NCBI GenBank assembly: GCA_026874595.1
Contig: CM049313.1
Coordinates: forward strand, 65,166,159-65,230,158
DNA from: Sipunculus nudus
Lineage: Eukaryota > Annelida > Sipuncula > Golfingiida > Sipunculidae
Reading direction: 5' to 3'
Length of the DNA: 64,000 bases
In this document: positions 35,512-45,789 of the stretch, piece after piece
Layout: each line of letters opens with the position of its first letter
Position numbering within the stretch: position 1 is the stretch's first letter
The notes under the pieces: generated by a model
What the model was told of the DNA's origin: nothing
The model's database searches: none
Seen by the model: the letters and a program-made list of their open reading frames with translations, nothing else
Translations under genes and position numbers: made by a program

Positions 35512-37709
35512 TGGTATAGCCGTGTCCGTTTGTCGTCGAATAATAAACAAATTAGTCTATCTTGCAAACAACACTCTTGCTCCGTATCTATATGTTCATA
35601 TGTTGCGCACCATCTTTCTGTCTGAATCATCTGGCGATCGGTCTGACCCAATAACCGATTGAATATTGGGTGTCCCATATTAGGATGGTTAACCCAGCTT
35701 AAGTAGGGTCAGGCCCAAAGTCCGACTAAAGTAAACATGCATACAGCTCTAAATACAAAAGTGAAAATAAACAAAAACAATTTTGTTTCTATTCTTAAAT
35801 CCACTTGTAGGTAACCTGTCCAAATTTGTGCCTGGACTAGCGTGTTATTTTTTATAATTAATGTTATTGGTTAGTTATGGTATTAAAGTGGACAGAAATT
35901 GAGAGGTAAAAGTGTGAAACTTGATTTGATTCATTTGTATGCATTGATTTTCTCCGTTCTAAAATAATATTATTACATTTTTATGTTATTTATTGATAAA
36001 ATTAAATTATTTAATATTTAAGTATATAAGCTAGTAATATTTCACATTTTAATATATTAATGTGAAACTTTTTGATATCAGTTTATAAACGAGGACGGAT
36101 CGCCAACTGACAAGTTTAAAGTTATCAGCATATATGATGGGATCGGTATATGGGCCTGACCGATCTACAGATTGATCGGAACCAATAACCGCCATCTGGC
36201 TAATACTATCCCATCTAAAGATTGGTTATTGGCTCTGACCCTTCTTCGATGGGCGACCAAATATCCGATATCGGTATATACATATATACATATGTTGTTA
36301 AAACACAATATTCTTGTTGCCTGTCTCAGAATTATTATTTTCTTTACTATACATAGAATAGCAACGTTGATATATAAATCGTGAGCTAAAATATTAGTCG
36401 CAAGATTAAAGACCGTCTTACACATTTCCGTAAAGGCTGGCCACATGATGGGTCAGAGGCGTCACATCGTAGGCTTTATCTGGCTGCTCCAGCCAGTCTC
36501 TCAGCAACTGTCTGCACCTTGACACGTAATCACTCAGGTAAACTTCCCGGAAGTGTTGTGCTGGTACCAGTGAAAGGTACGCACAAGGTCCGGTCCCAAC
36601 ATCAAGAACTCTCTCACCTTGGACCCCGTCTGATAGAAAAAAAAATATGTTAATTTGAAGCTGACATGGTTTCTTGACATAAAATTGAGGGACAAAGTAA
36701 GGATTTTTTAGAGGTTTCGAAATGGATTGGAAAATAGTGACTTTCTCTTTAGCCATTAAAACTATTTTAAATAAAATTGTGCCAGCGTGACCCATTTTGT
36801 GCATAGGTCAGCTAGGTGAACTTCAGTTGGAAAACAGATTTATGTATTTATGACGCTAATAAGTGTTCTCCTTGTATCAATAAGTGGTATATAAAAAAAA
36901 AAATTGATTTATTTAACCAGGTGGGTACGAAACTAAAGCTACATAGATCAAGCTATTTGTAATTGTAGTGTTTGTAATCGTATGTACACAGACTAATTAT
37001 GTGAAATTGAAAGGAAGCAGCACAACAGAAAAGCCTTTCTAATAATTATCTATTATCAATTAACAATTTTAAGTCATTTTGATTAAACCATTGCAAAATG
37101 ACAGATATACCGGATGTTATACTTCCATATTAGTATTAGACGTAACCTTATTGGCTGATAAACTAAAATTCTAATTTATGATAGAGTACAGACTATGTGA
37201 TTGTCGATGGTTTTAAACGAAATATGAAGTTTCAAAATTATTTCCGACGGCCGATTCTCTATGTTCATTTGCTATCTTATGAAACTGGAGCTTACACTTT
37301 GAAATAAACGGATTGACCGATCTTGTCTGAACTTTAATGAGGGAGCAAGGCATCCAGTTCGCGAAATATTCTTCACACTAACATGATATCAGCCTTTTTT
37401 TTAAAGTTACATCAGTACCTTTCTGATAGACTACGCAATAACACCCCACGTTAAAGCTGAATCTAACTGTCAGCTGAGTGAAATGAAGTCCGTGGCTTAT
37501 ATGAGAAGAAACAGGAAAGCATACTGTAATTGAGCTCATAAATTTATTGAGTACTTACGCTGCTTGAAAGCCCCGTGCTGCAATGCAATAACAGGTTTTC
37601 TTACATCTTCCAGTGCAAGAGGATGCAAGACGATAGTTTCAAGGTACATTTTGGGATCAAAATTTTCCTCATAGTGCTGAGCAAATTTGTAGACTGTCGG
37701 GTTTGCCAT
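34834..37709 (-). CDS. NNMT/PNMT/INMT-family N-methyltransferase, copy B (3 exons, complete)
   Basis: The exons are 37709-37559, 36629-36422 and 35269-34834 (151, 208 and 436 nt), with GT..AG ends and the same phases as copy A, giving 264 codons plus TAA. The N-terminus reads M-A-N-P-T-V-Y-K-F-A-Q-H-Y-E-E with FDPKMYLET. ATG at 37709 has A at -3 and G at +4. An in-frame upstream codon at 37808 exists, but that region is the non-coding leader also seen in B'. Exon 2 has ERVLDVGTGPC and VYLSDY, and exon 3 has VPFDCITTSAC, KYLKTNGYFF and GMAIGLW. A and B are clearly diverged paralogues (for example R-C-R-Q-L-L against Q-N-R-Q-V-L after LSDYVS), so the pair predates the large duplication. The position of NNMT's nicotinamide-contacting Asp is Thr here (H-M-T-F), so the substrate probably differs, as in copy A. 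Confidence 0.92.
35447..35506. repeat. (TA)n microsatellite in intron 2 of copy B
   Basis: A TA run with a few AAA steps. The minus-strand frame 35550-35329 across it is spurious. Confidence 0.95.
35630..36275. mobile_element. Possible inverted-repeat element (MITE-like) in intron 2 of copy B
   Basis: GATCGGTCTGACCCAATAAC near the left end resembles the reverse complement of GGTTATTGGCTCTGACCC near 36225-36242. GGGCCTGACCGATCT at 36150-36164 repeats the theme. Imperfect, AT-rich arms about 600 bp apart suggest a non-autonomous DNA element. The exact ends and target duplication were not resolved. Confidence 0.35.
36422..36629 (-). CDS. Copy B exon 2 (SAM motif I)
   Basis: The acceptor CAG at 36632-36630 follows a T-run, and the donor GTAAGA is at 36421-36416. 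The length of 208 nt is identical to copy A. Confidence 0.9.
37559..37709 (-). CDS. Copy B exon 1 (50 codons + 1 nt)
   Basis: The donor GTAAGT occupies 37558-37553. The exon ends A-F-K-Q plus one base; the junction codon is CAC (His). Confidence 0.9.
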
Positions 37710-37865
37710 GATCCGTTTAGACAGGAAAAATGGGGGAACTAGTAGCCCTTTAAAATTTTTTCTTAAGCGTACCCTCAAAATCGCCCTGCTATTACCACTA
37801 GTGTACACGTAGTGCGAAGCCTTGTGTACATATAATGTAATGTTCTCGTTGCGTCGTTACACAAA
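37710..37865 (-). promoter_or_regulatory. Conserved 5' leader of copy B
   Basis: It is shared almost throughout with 62124-62285 (B'): GATCCGTTTAGAC, GGGGGAACTAGTAGCCCTTT, CTGCTATTACCACTAGTGTACA and GCGAAGCCTTGTGTACAT. It has no similarity to the copy A leader, so the A and B types have separate upstream regions. Confidence 0.5.
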
Positions 37866-37979
37866 AAAAACTATATACTGAGTTTGTACATCTAGGTCAA
37901 TTACCCGTTATTCTCGGCAAACAATGTTTGCAGTCAGCGTGATTGATTGCCAAATGTTTGAAGGTCAGTCGTGCAAATC

Positions 37980-38011
37980 ACACACTCATACACATACACA
38001 GACCCACACAG

Positions 38012-38074
<63 letters not shown>
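37980..38074. repeat. (CA)n/(TA)n compound microsatellite
   Basis: ACACAC-rich sequence followed by a long TA run. A shorter version in the same place relative to B' exon 1 is at 62363-62407. Confidence 0.95.
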
Positions 38075-38078
<4 letters not shown>

Positions 38079-38499
38079 CTTACGACCTGCAACCACGGTA
38101 TCAAATGTTAATGTAAAGGCTATTAACGAAGTCAGTAATGTCCAGAGAATTAATCCACTTTCCCCCCTAATTTTCAGACAATCAGAAAATGAAATTTTTG
38201 GACGAAAGACTTTTAAGACTCAAGGTAAAACAGAAGAACCCACACTTGCTTAATATAGCATGAGATTCCAAGAAATATATGTTTTTTTTTCATATGGCCC
38301 ATAAAAGTGCACAGTCAACATGACCACTAGGAATTTATTCTTATTCTCATAGTGATTTTAAGCTAAGTGCCATGATCGACAGCTTGTGCCTTGTTTCATT
38401 AATTGTTATTTGATAATTAAATGGTTATTTGAGTATTAATTTTATGTATTCTGTATTAAATACGCAAAAAAATACCTAAGAAAACAGCCACAATATCGG

Positions 38500-38930
38500 G
38501 AAACTGCCGGCTTTAAGGGGGCTTTGCCCCCTTATACTCCCTATCGGGGACCTACCCCTGGTCCTTAATACCACCGCCATCTTAAGACTTTCATCAAAAT
38601 TCGATCCATGAAAATTGCAATCCGCTTTTTTTTAATATAACCATAATGTTTGTTGGAAAATCAAATTGGGGGGCAATTTATCATTCGGATTATGAAAAGC
38701 ATATTCGGCTTCTTACCAATAACGCTTTATCTGTTGACAGATCGCTCCAATTGTTTCAGAATTAGTCCTCCGCCAGAAGGACGGAGGGCTACAGAAATGG
38801 TCCGTGTCTGTCCGTCCGTCCGTCTGTACGTCCGTCCTTCCTTCCGCATTGCCGATCGCACCCTTTCTAAGTTACCTCTAGCCGGGAGACTATTTGTTCC
38901 TCTAGGCCCGTGTTAAGCCCATCCATTGCA
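38500..38930. repeat. Repeat with GTCC tetranucleotide core, duplicated at 62870-63290
   Basis: AAGGACGGAGG..TACAGAAAT is followed by tandem GTCC/GTCCGTAC (38806-38842) and CTTCCTTCC. The second unit has the same order with a longer GTAC run (63162-63212). The type is familiar from mollusc intergenic DNA. Confidence 0.6.
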
Positions 38931-39094
38931 GAGTGAGAGTGATATGACTTTAACACGCGGATGAACATATTTATTTTGTGTGGAAATAGCTTTTGGCCAT
39001 GGGTATACACTCTTTTTCGTGTTTAGTTATTTAGTTCATCAATCTCTTAGTGCTGACTGTACAATAACAGTGACTTAACTTTAGCTTGAAGGTC

Positions 39095-39145
39095 CCGGTG
39101 GGGGGTGGGGGGTGGTATGACTCAAAAGCGGGGGGGGGGGGGGGT
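39095..39145 (+). repeat. G-rich tract
   Basis: GGTGGGGGGTGGGGGGTGG is followed by a run of 16 G. It could form a G-quadruplex or be slippage. Similar G-runs lie at 63024-63038 and 63471-63481 in unit 2. Confidence 0.8.
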
Positions 39146-39269
39146 TATCTAAGTTGGCACGACATTTTTATGAACGTTATACATATATATGAATAAATTC
39201 TATAAAATATTCATAAAACAACCTGAAATCAGCTATATTTGCATGAAGGACGTTTAGTCAATCACCCAA

Positions 39270-39625
39270 AGCCACAATACAAAAATAAAACCCGAAAGGC
39301 CACCAAAAGGTCCACGCAACAAGGGCTACGCAACTGCCGTGACAAATCTGGTTGACCCCTTCAACTGGAAGTGCCTTACACCGTCCATTTTCTACAAGCC
39401 AACTTGCACAATAACGGTACAGTGAACAGCTACATTGCTATTACCGGTGACCCCTTTATGCAAAGGTATTACGATCAAAACAAAATGGTTCAAGCGCAGT
39501 ACTCATTCAAAAGAGACCGAGCTTGAGAAACGCATATTGACCCTGAACGACAACTAACTAAGATTCTTTATCATCTTGTCTGCAACCTAGCAGTCAACCA
39601 CACAACACCTCTCCATCTCAGTGCA
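39270..39625 (+). mobile_element. Penelope-like element, GIY-YIG endonuclease fragment (unit 1 copy)
   Basis: Joined frames read N-C-R-D-K-S-G, then S-I-F-Y-K-A-N, then NNGTVNSYIAITGDPFMQRYY and N-K.. S-K-E-T-E-L-E-K. This is the Cys-linker followed by the GIY-YIG nuclease core (I-F-Y and Y-I-A-I-T-G) that ends Penelope-like retroelements. Frameshifts interrupt it. A sister fragment is at 63635-64000. Confidence 0.7.
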
Positions 39626-39699
39626 ACGAGAGCTCAGCACAGAAACTTGCAATCATAGGCTCGAAATAAAAGAAATAATATTCTAGAACATTTCTGCCC

Positions 39700-41290
39700 T
39701 TCCAAATAATGTTAAATTTCGTTATATTTACTTGCACCTATCCAGGCTGCCTCAGATTTATTATAATTAACATGAAGGAAAGAAAATTGTGAAACCCATT
39801 GAGAGTGCTAATTTAATGTTCAAATGAAGCTGTGTTCCTGATGAAAAAATAAAGTTATGTCATCTGCAAAACATGTCATTTTTAGTTCATATGCATGGAC
39901 TCCTTGGATATTTTTATACGAACTTGATGCGTTAACACTTCCAAAACTAACGTAAACAAATACGGGGATATTGGGTCCCCTTGTTTAGTACCACTAGACA
40001 ACAAAAAGTATGGTGTTGTAAAACCATTGTTAATAACACAGCTTTTTATGGTTCTATGCAAAGTTTTTATCCAGTTAATGAACACTGGGCCAAAGCCTAG
40101 TTTTTTAGAACACTTTACATGAAGACCTGATCTAATGAGTCAAAAGCTGCTTAATAGTCAGCTCCAAAGAGAATTGCTTCTTCCTGTTCTGTACCATAAT
40201 AGTCCATCATATCACTGATTAAGCGACCTGAATTTCCGATAAAGCGGCCTGGTACAAAAGCATTCTAATTTGAGTGGACCAATTTTTGCAAAACCTTTCG
40301 CAATCATGAAACTTAAATTTTACTTAACACCTTACAGTCAACATTTATTAAGCTTATTGGTCTCAAGGATTCTATATATCTTTTGCCCTTACCTGGTTTT
40401 TCTAAGAGCTTAATAACTCTTTGTTTTTAGCTCTCTGATAATTCTCCTTTTAATAAGCAGTCATTTCCAAACATACTTCATTAAATATACTCAAGTACAA
40501 TTCTTTTGTAATTCCATCATTCCCCTGTGTTTTTATTTGGCATACCTTTAAATGATTCAAGTACCTCTGTGACAGTGATGTTACCGTCACACGTCAAGGA
40601 CTCATCCTCAGTTAGTTCTGGTAACCCATAAATACCTTCCAAGAACTTATAACAATCTGAAAGGAAGATCTTATCTGAAGATCTTAAAACCTTTGCATAT
40701 AATATTCATGAATATGCGACATTATTTTGCTGTGATCCATTGTTTCTACAGAGCCTACTATTATTTTTTATAACCGTTATTTTATGATATTTCTTTTAAA
40801 GTTTTAAGAAATATTTTGAGCTGCGCTCACCCTGCTCATACCACTAAGCTCTGGGTCTAACAATTATGCCCTTAGTTATCGGATCTTAACTTTCTTCAAT
40901 TTCCTGTTTTAAATCTTTGTATTTTTCAATAATACTATTATCATTACCCTCTCCAATATTACTCTCTAGCTGCCCAACATCTTTTTCTGAGCTTATCCTC
41001 TTTATTCTGGTAGCTCTGTTTTTTTCTTTTGAGTATGCTATTGCAAATTTTCTTATATGATATTTTAAATAGTCCCACTTGGTTTTAGCATTCATATTTG
41101 TATGAAAAGCTTCATGTTTTACTAATTGTATATACGTTTTTAATTTGGATTTAAATATATAGTCTTTAGCTAATGAATTATTAAATTTCCAGTATAATGG
41201 TCCATTCTTTGGCATTTCGAAGGAACAGAGTCTGAGTAATCCCGCTGAATGGTTTGTTCCCACACAAAATAATCTCACAGTTTGTAACAT
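39700..41290 (-). mobile_element. L1/Tx1-like LINE, ORF2 middle part (degenerate)
   Basis: On the minus strand 41290-40886 reads YWKFNNSLAKDYIFKSKLK and then W-D-Y-L-K-Y-H-I-R-K-F-A-I-A-Y-S-K, the region between endonuclease and RT in L1-type ORF2. Further on come the A-D-Y/A-A-F-D-S-L-D-Q motif (about 40130-40170), then W-I-K-T-L-H and GTKQGDPISPYLFTLVLEVL (40085-39882), and F-A-D-D near 39855, the catalytic block. It has several stops. It sits at the border between the two large duplicated units. Confidence 0.85.
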
Positions 41291-41547
41291 AGGTCTACTT
41301 CAGAGAATAAGAGTCGGGGCGAATAACAGTTAAATTCCACCCCTTGTGTATTAGAGATGCACTTCAGTGCGAGCAGGGAAGTGCGAAATTGTACTCTGTG
41401 TCTATATAATAAACACATTTAAAAAAGAAATTAAAAAAAAATGACTTGACAGGGAAGATAACATTACTTGTGGAATCAGTTGGTACAACCATCATCAAAA
41501 TAATACTTTCGGATGTAAGCCAAATAATTAGCAGGGACTTGTCCTAA

Positions 41548-41740
41548 GTTATGGTACCTGGAGATCTCGGACCTTTTACATCTCGGCCCACACGAAGTCG
41601 GACGCTTTCAGATCGGACCATTACGATCTCGGACCACTGGGCCGACGATTTCGGCCCACTTTTGTATCTGGCCACCACGATCTCGGACAACTTTTTAATC
41701 GGGCTACAACGGTCACGGACTAATGTAACATACATGTCCT
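41548..41740. repeat. CpG-rich short tandem-like repeat (about 16 bp)
   Basis: GATCTCGGACCA-type units recur about ten times with variable spacing (ATCTCGGACC, TCGGCCCA, GATCGGACCATTAC, ATCTCGGACCACTGGG). Base composition contrasts with the AT-rich surroundings. The counterpart in unit 1 (near 10530) lacks it. Confidence 0.6.
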
Positions 41741-41759
41741 GCCTGCTTAAACTGTTATG

Positions 41760-42300
41760 AAATAATCGATGTTATGTTTACAATGCACATTGGGAATTTT
41801 TAACTAAGACGACCCACGCTTTCATAAAGGTTAACAATATTATTTCGTCTGAAAGCGATTCAGATGTTAAAAAAATCACTTGGACAAGTTCAGCCTAAGA
41901 TCGACATAGCTCAGTATAAAATATCCACTCAGAATCAGATTTCGGGCACACACACACTTAATTTATAACAATTTGTGTGAAATGCATGGCACCATGCATA
42001 ATTATTTTAATTCAAATACAATAAAGAAAGAGGTGTGAAATATGATAATCTACATAAACCAAAAATGCATAATTAAGTATGTATGAATCAAAGAAACGGA
42101 ACAGGTGTATTAATTGCTATAACATATCTATACATTTCAACTAGTACTGTACAAGAAAATATGAAAGAATGAAAACAGTTGTAGATTAGATATGAAACAA
42201 AAACAAATAATTAATCAACTAAAGAGGTACGATAAATTTATTTTACCCCAGATTATACTCGCAAAAATTGTTAAAGCCTATACTAAATAATTCAGAAATG
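41760..42300. other. No gene seen
   Basis: AT-rich DNA without recognisable frames or repeats. Confidence 0.45.
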
Positions 42301-42309
42301 AATACTTTA

Positions 42310-43130
42310 ATAGGTCAGTCCATAATTCAATCTTTCTTTCATATATTTTTTTCTCTCATTCAATCTTTCATTTTTTTCATTCAATCTTACGTTCGCTCAT
42401 TTTTTTTCAGTCCAGTCTATCTGTCCAGTCTATCTGTCATTCAATCTTTCTTCCATTCAATCTGCCTATCATTCAGTCTTTCTTCCATTCATTCTTTCAT
42501 TCATTCATTCAAGCTTTAATCCATTTTTTTGTCTATGATTTAATCTTTTCTTTCATTCAATCTGTCTATCATTCAACCTTTCTTTCATTAATTCTTTCTT
42601 TCATTCATTCATTCATTATTCTGTCTGTCCATCATTCAATCTTTCTTTCATTCTGCCTGTATCTTTCAATCTTTCTTCCATTCATTCTTTCATTCATTCA
42701 TTCTGATCTCTCTTTCATTCAATCTGTCTATCATTCAACCTTTCTTTCATTAATTCTTTCTTTCATTCTTTCATTCTTTCATTCTTTCTTTCTTTCTGTC
42801 TATCATTCAATCTTTCATTCAATCTCATTCATTCATTCAATCTTACATTCATTTTGTCTGTCTATGAGTTAATCGTTTCTTTCATCCAATCTATCATTAC
42901 ACCTTTCTTTTCATTAGTCCATTCTTTCATTCATTCATTCTTTTATTCTTTATTTCTATCATTCAACCTTTTATTTATTTTGTCTATATATCCCTGAACC
43001 ATTTATTCATTTAATCTTTCGTTCGTTCAATCTTTCATTCATTCCGATCTTTTTCCATTCAATGTCTTTCATCCCATCTTTGTTCCATTAATTCATAAAT
43101 TCATTTATTTCTCATCCTGTCCGTCTATAC
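42310..43130. repeat. Degenerate TTCATTCAATCTTTC simple-sequence tract, left part
   Basis: About 800 bp is composed of imperfect TTCA, TTTC and CAAT(C) steps. The open frame at 42268-42519 is a translation of this tract. Confidence 0.9.
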
Positions 43131-43660
43131 GCTCTTTACACGGCGCTTTACCTATAGGGCTACTACCTATACCGTAAGGCGCTGTTTGTTATGACCTCGT
43201 ATCCCGAATTGCAACACCAGAGGGGAGCACTGTATTTTTGTCCAATCGGATGAGACCTTGTGCTGGAAGACAAAGCCAAGCGAGGAATACACGGAGCCAA
43301 TCATATTCATTTCTTTTTGAGTGACAGCTCATCACCCAGCGTAACCGTCTGAACAGGCCACAGGCTCAGAGAGAATTGCCCCTGACGTGGTTTGCTTAGG
43401 GCCTTGGGCACATAGGATGCTCAGCCGGTGAGCTGTAACTCAAACGAAACGTAACAACAAAGGCTGCGTGCACACCTCGCTGGCTGGTTTCAGTTCTGCA
43501 GACAACAGATACATGGCTACGCTAACACAGTCATAATGTCATCATGTCATAATCGATGATGCGAGAATGCAGAGGGAGCAATTTAAATTCGACCGGAAAC
43601 TCATCAAGCGGCGCTTGAAGCGCAGCAATGGGCGGAGCCATGATGCCTGTCTATCAATGT
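43131..43660. other. GC-richer insert splitting the TTCATTC tract, with a hairpin at its left end
   Basis: The pyrimidine tract stops at about 43130 and resumes at about 43660. The intervening 530 bp has near-balanced composition and opens with an imperfect palindrome at 43142-43182 (GGCGCTTTACC..TATAGG, loop GCTAC, then its complement). I see no coding frame of note. It may be an inserted element or captured single-copy DNA. Confidence 0.5.
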
Positions 43661-43890
43661 ATCATTCATTCATTCTGTCTATCATTCATATTTTTTTAAT
43701 TCAATCTTCCATTCATTCAAGCTTTCTTTCATTCAATCTGCCTATCATTCAATCTTTCATTTATTCATTCAATCCTTTATTCATTTTTTTCTGTTATTTA
43801 ATCTTTTCTATCATTCAAGCTGTCTATCATTCAACCTTTCTTTCATAAATTCTTTCTTTCATCTATTCAACCTCTCATTCATTCCTCTCT
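43660..43890. repeat. TTCATTC simple-sequence tract, right part
   Basis: Same composition as 42310-43130. It ends where homology to unit 1 (TATAACAATTTTAAC, about 11003) starts again. Confidence 0.85.
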
Positions 43891-43977
43891 TTATAACAAT
43901 TTTAACGATTTTATTTGGATACTCTGGGGAAAGGGGAACGTTTGTTTAATTGAGTCACTATTTAAAATAATATAAAC

Positions 43978-44022
43978 AGAGAGAGAGAGAGAGAGAGAGA
44001 GATTGAGAGAGAGAGAGAGTTT
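43978..44022. repeat. (GA)n microsatellite
   Basis: AGAGAG run with one TT interruption. The unit 1 equivalent near 11093 is only a few steps long. Confidence 0.9.
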
Positions 44023-44334
44023 AATGAAAAATATTTTTGCAGTAATAGGACATAGTCAGTTCGAAATATGATTCATCTGTTAATGAAGGGTACTTGAGTG
44101 TCTGGTCGTACGACTACTTTTGTACCCTGTGAGTGCCCCCTTATCAAGTTTTCATACGTTTTATAACGGTGTCACGTGTTCATCTGTTTGTTACTTTAAA
44201 AAATGGCATATGACGTAACACCTTATTTTTTTGCGTTCGGTCTTTTTGCTTTTCGAATGACTGGCCAATAAATAGGGTGGAGACATGTACACGTAGGACC
44301 GCAGTATATTTTTTAGGTTAAAAATGAACACAGA

Positions 44335-45140
44335 GAGCATGGGCAATATAGGAGTTACATACACTTGATTCATTCTCTTAAATAGTTTTCTTTGAGTCCG
44401 GGCGATGTATTAATATGAGCGGGATACGGCTTAATGGACTCGATGCCAGAAATGAAAGGCATACACAGGGTATGAGCGATACATGAAACCAGGAACGCTT
44501 TTCCAACATTAAATTGCTCATACAGAGTATGAGCAATTTACGAGTAACATGCACTCAATGTCAGCAGTGTAAGCGAAAACTAAGTAGTGGGACCTTGTTT
44601 CTAGTGCTGATTATATAATGAGTATGTACGCTATACACCCGATTCCTGCATTAAAATGAATTAAACTGAGTATGAATAAAGTACGCGATACACGCGCTAA
44701 CTTTCAGCATTTTTATTAGGAATGGATTAAATTAAATTGTAATGTAAATACAAAGATTATGAGCGATTAAAAATTAACAGACACTCGAGTACAACATTAA
44801 AATGATTTACATCGAGTATGAGCGATTTAAGAGGAACAGGTACACAATTCAAGAACTAGTATTGCTTACTAGAGGTATATGGGCGATATAATTATCCCGG
44901 GCACTCGTATCCATCACTAATATGGCTTACGCTGATAATTAGCGATATGCAAGTAACAGGCACTGGTTTCCAGCACAGGTATGGCGTACGCTGAGTGTGA
45001 GCAATATTCAAGTAACGGGCCCTCGATTCCAACATTGAAAAGACTTACACTGTGAATGAGCGATTTACGAGTAACAGGCATTCGATCCAAGAACTTATAC
45101 GGCCTACACTGAGTATTGTCGATATACTTATCACAGCGAC
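44335..45140. repeat. About 59-bp minisatellite, unit 2 copy
   Basis: Same GAGTATGAGCGAT..AAGTAACAGGCACTCGATTCCA units and order as 11330-12060, with independent substitutions and indels. Confidence 0.85.
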
Positions 45141-45359
45141 TCGAATCTATCACATAAATATTTTAGAAACTCAACACAGAGAATAGGAAATATGTTAATT
45201 TATTGGGAACTATTTCCTAAGCTAAATGGCCAAAGTAGTATCAACACCTTGAGTATGACAGAAATATGAAGAACAAGCACTCGGATTCCGTACACCCATG
45301 AAATCAGTTGTGTCATTTGAGAAAACTTATAACTAAGATTTAGCAGATTTTGTACTTAT

Positions 45360-45487
45360 CTTTTTTTGATAGCTTTATATTGCTGCACCAGTTCAGGTCT
45401 AATCAATCCTTCCAATGGTAGCGGATTGGAATTCACCGTTTCAAGGTACACATTATGAGCAAACCTGTAGCCTTTTGAATCCGATAT
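45360..45487 (-). pseudogene. Methyltransferase exon 1 relic (copy D')
   Basis: The start codon position is ATA; then S-D-S-K-G-Y-R-F-A-H jumps to N-V-Y-L-E-T, missing 8 codons exactly as in copy D. The frame is otherwise open to A-I-K-K, but the donor GT is AT and an A-run has gained a base. The shared deletion shows D was already defective before the 30-kb duplication. Confidence 0.85.
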
Positions 45488-45617
45488 GCTGCTTTTAATC
45501 CCGGCAAACCTACTAAACGTACATCCGGATGTACTAAACGTACACCCAAATAGTGCGTCTGTGAGGGAAAAAAAAGTGGTGACAGATGTGTACTTCGAGC
45601 CGTGGAAAGCTTGTTCC

Positions 45618-45618
<1 letters not shown>

Positions 45619-45650
<32 letters not shown>
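45619..45650. repeat. (CA)n microsatellite
   Basis: A pure ACAC run within the D' leader; the D copy has only ACACAAAACA here. Confidence 0.95.
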
Positions 45651-45652
<2 letters not shown>

Positions 45653-45789
45653 AAACGCTGAGCATTCGGATTACCTCGGCCGAGCCCGTTTTCGTCTAGC
45701 CTGGGATGTATCTATAGCCCAATAATACATCAACAATTATTGTGAATTTCACCGGAAATCCCCTAGGTTGTCATTTCTGCTGCCTCGTC

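Noticed and set aside
37710-37808. An in-frame upstream start for copy B that would add 33 residues
   Set aside because: It lies in the leader, lacks counterparts in family members, and the ATG at 37709 aligns with the starts of copies A, A' and B'.
39095-39145. Telomere-like or switch-like G-rich sequence
   Set aside because: Only a homopolymer and GGTGGGG steps with no TTAGGG-type unit; simple slippage is sufficient.
42268-43848. Open frames rich in S, F, I and H
   Set aside because: They are translations of TTCATTC simple sequence.
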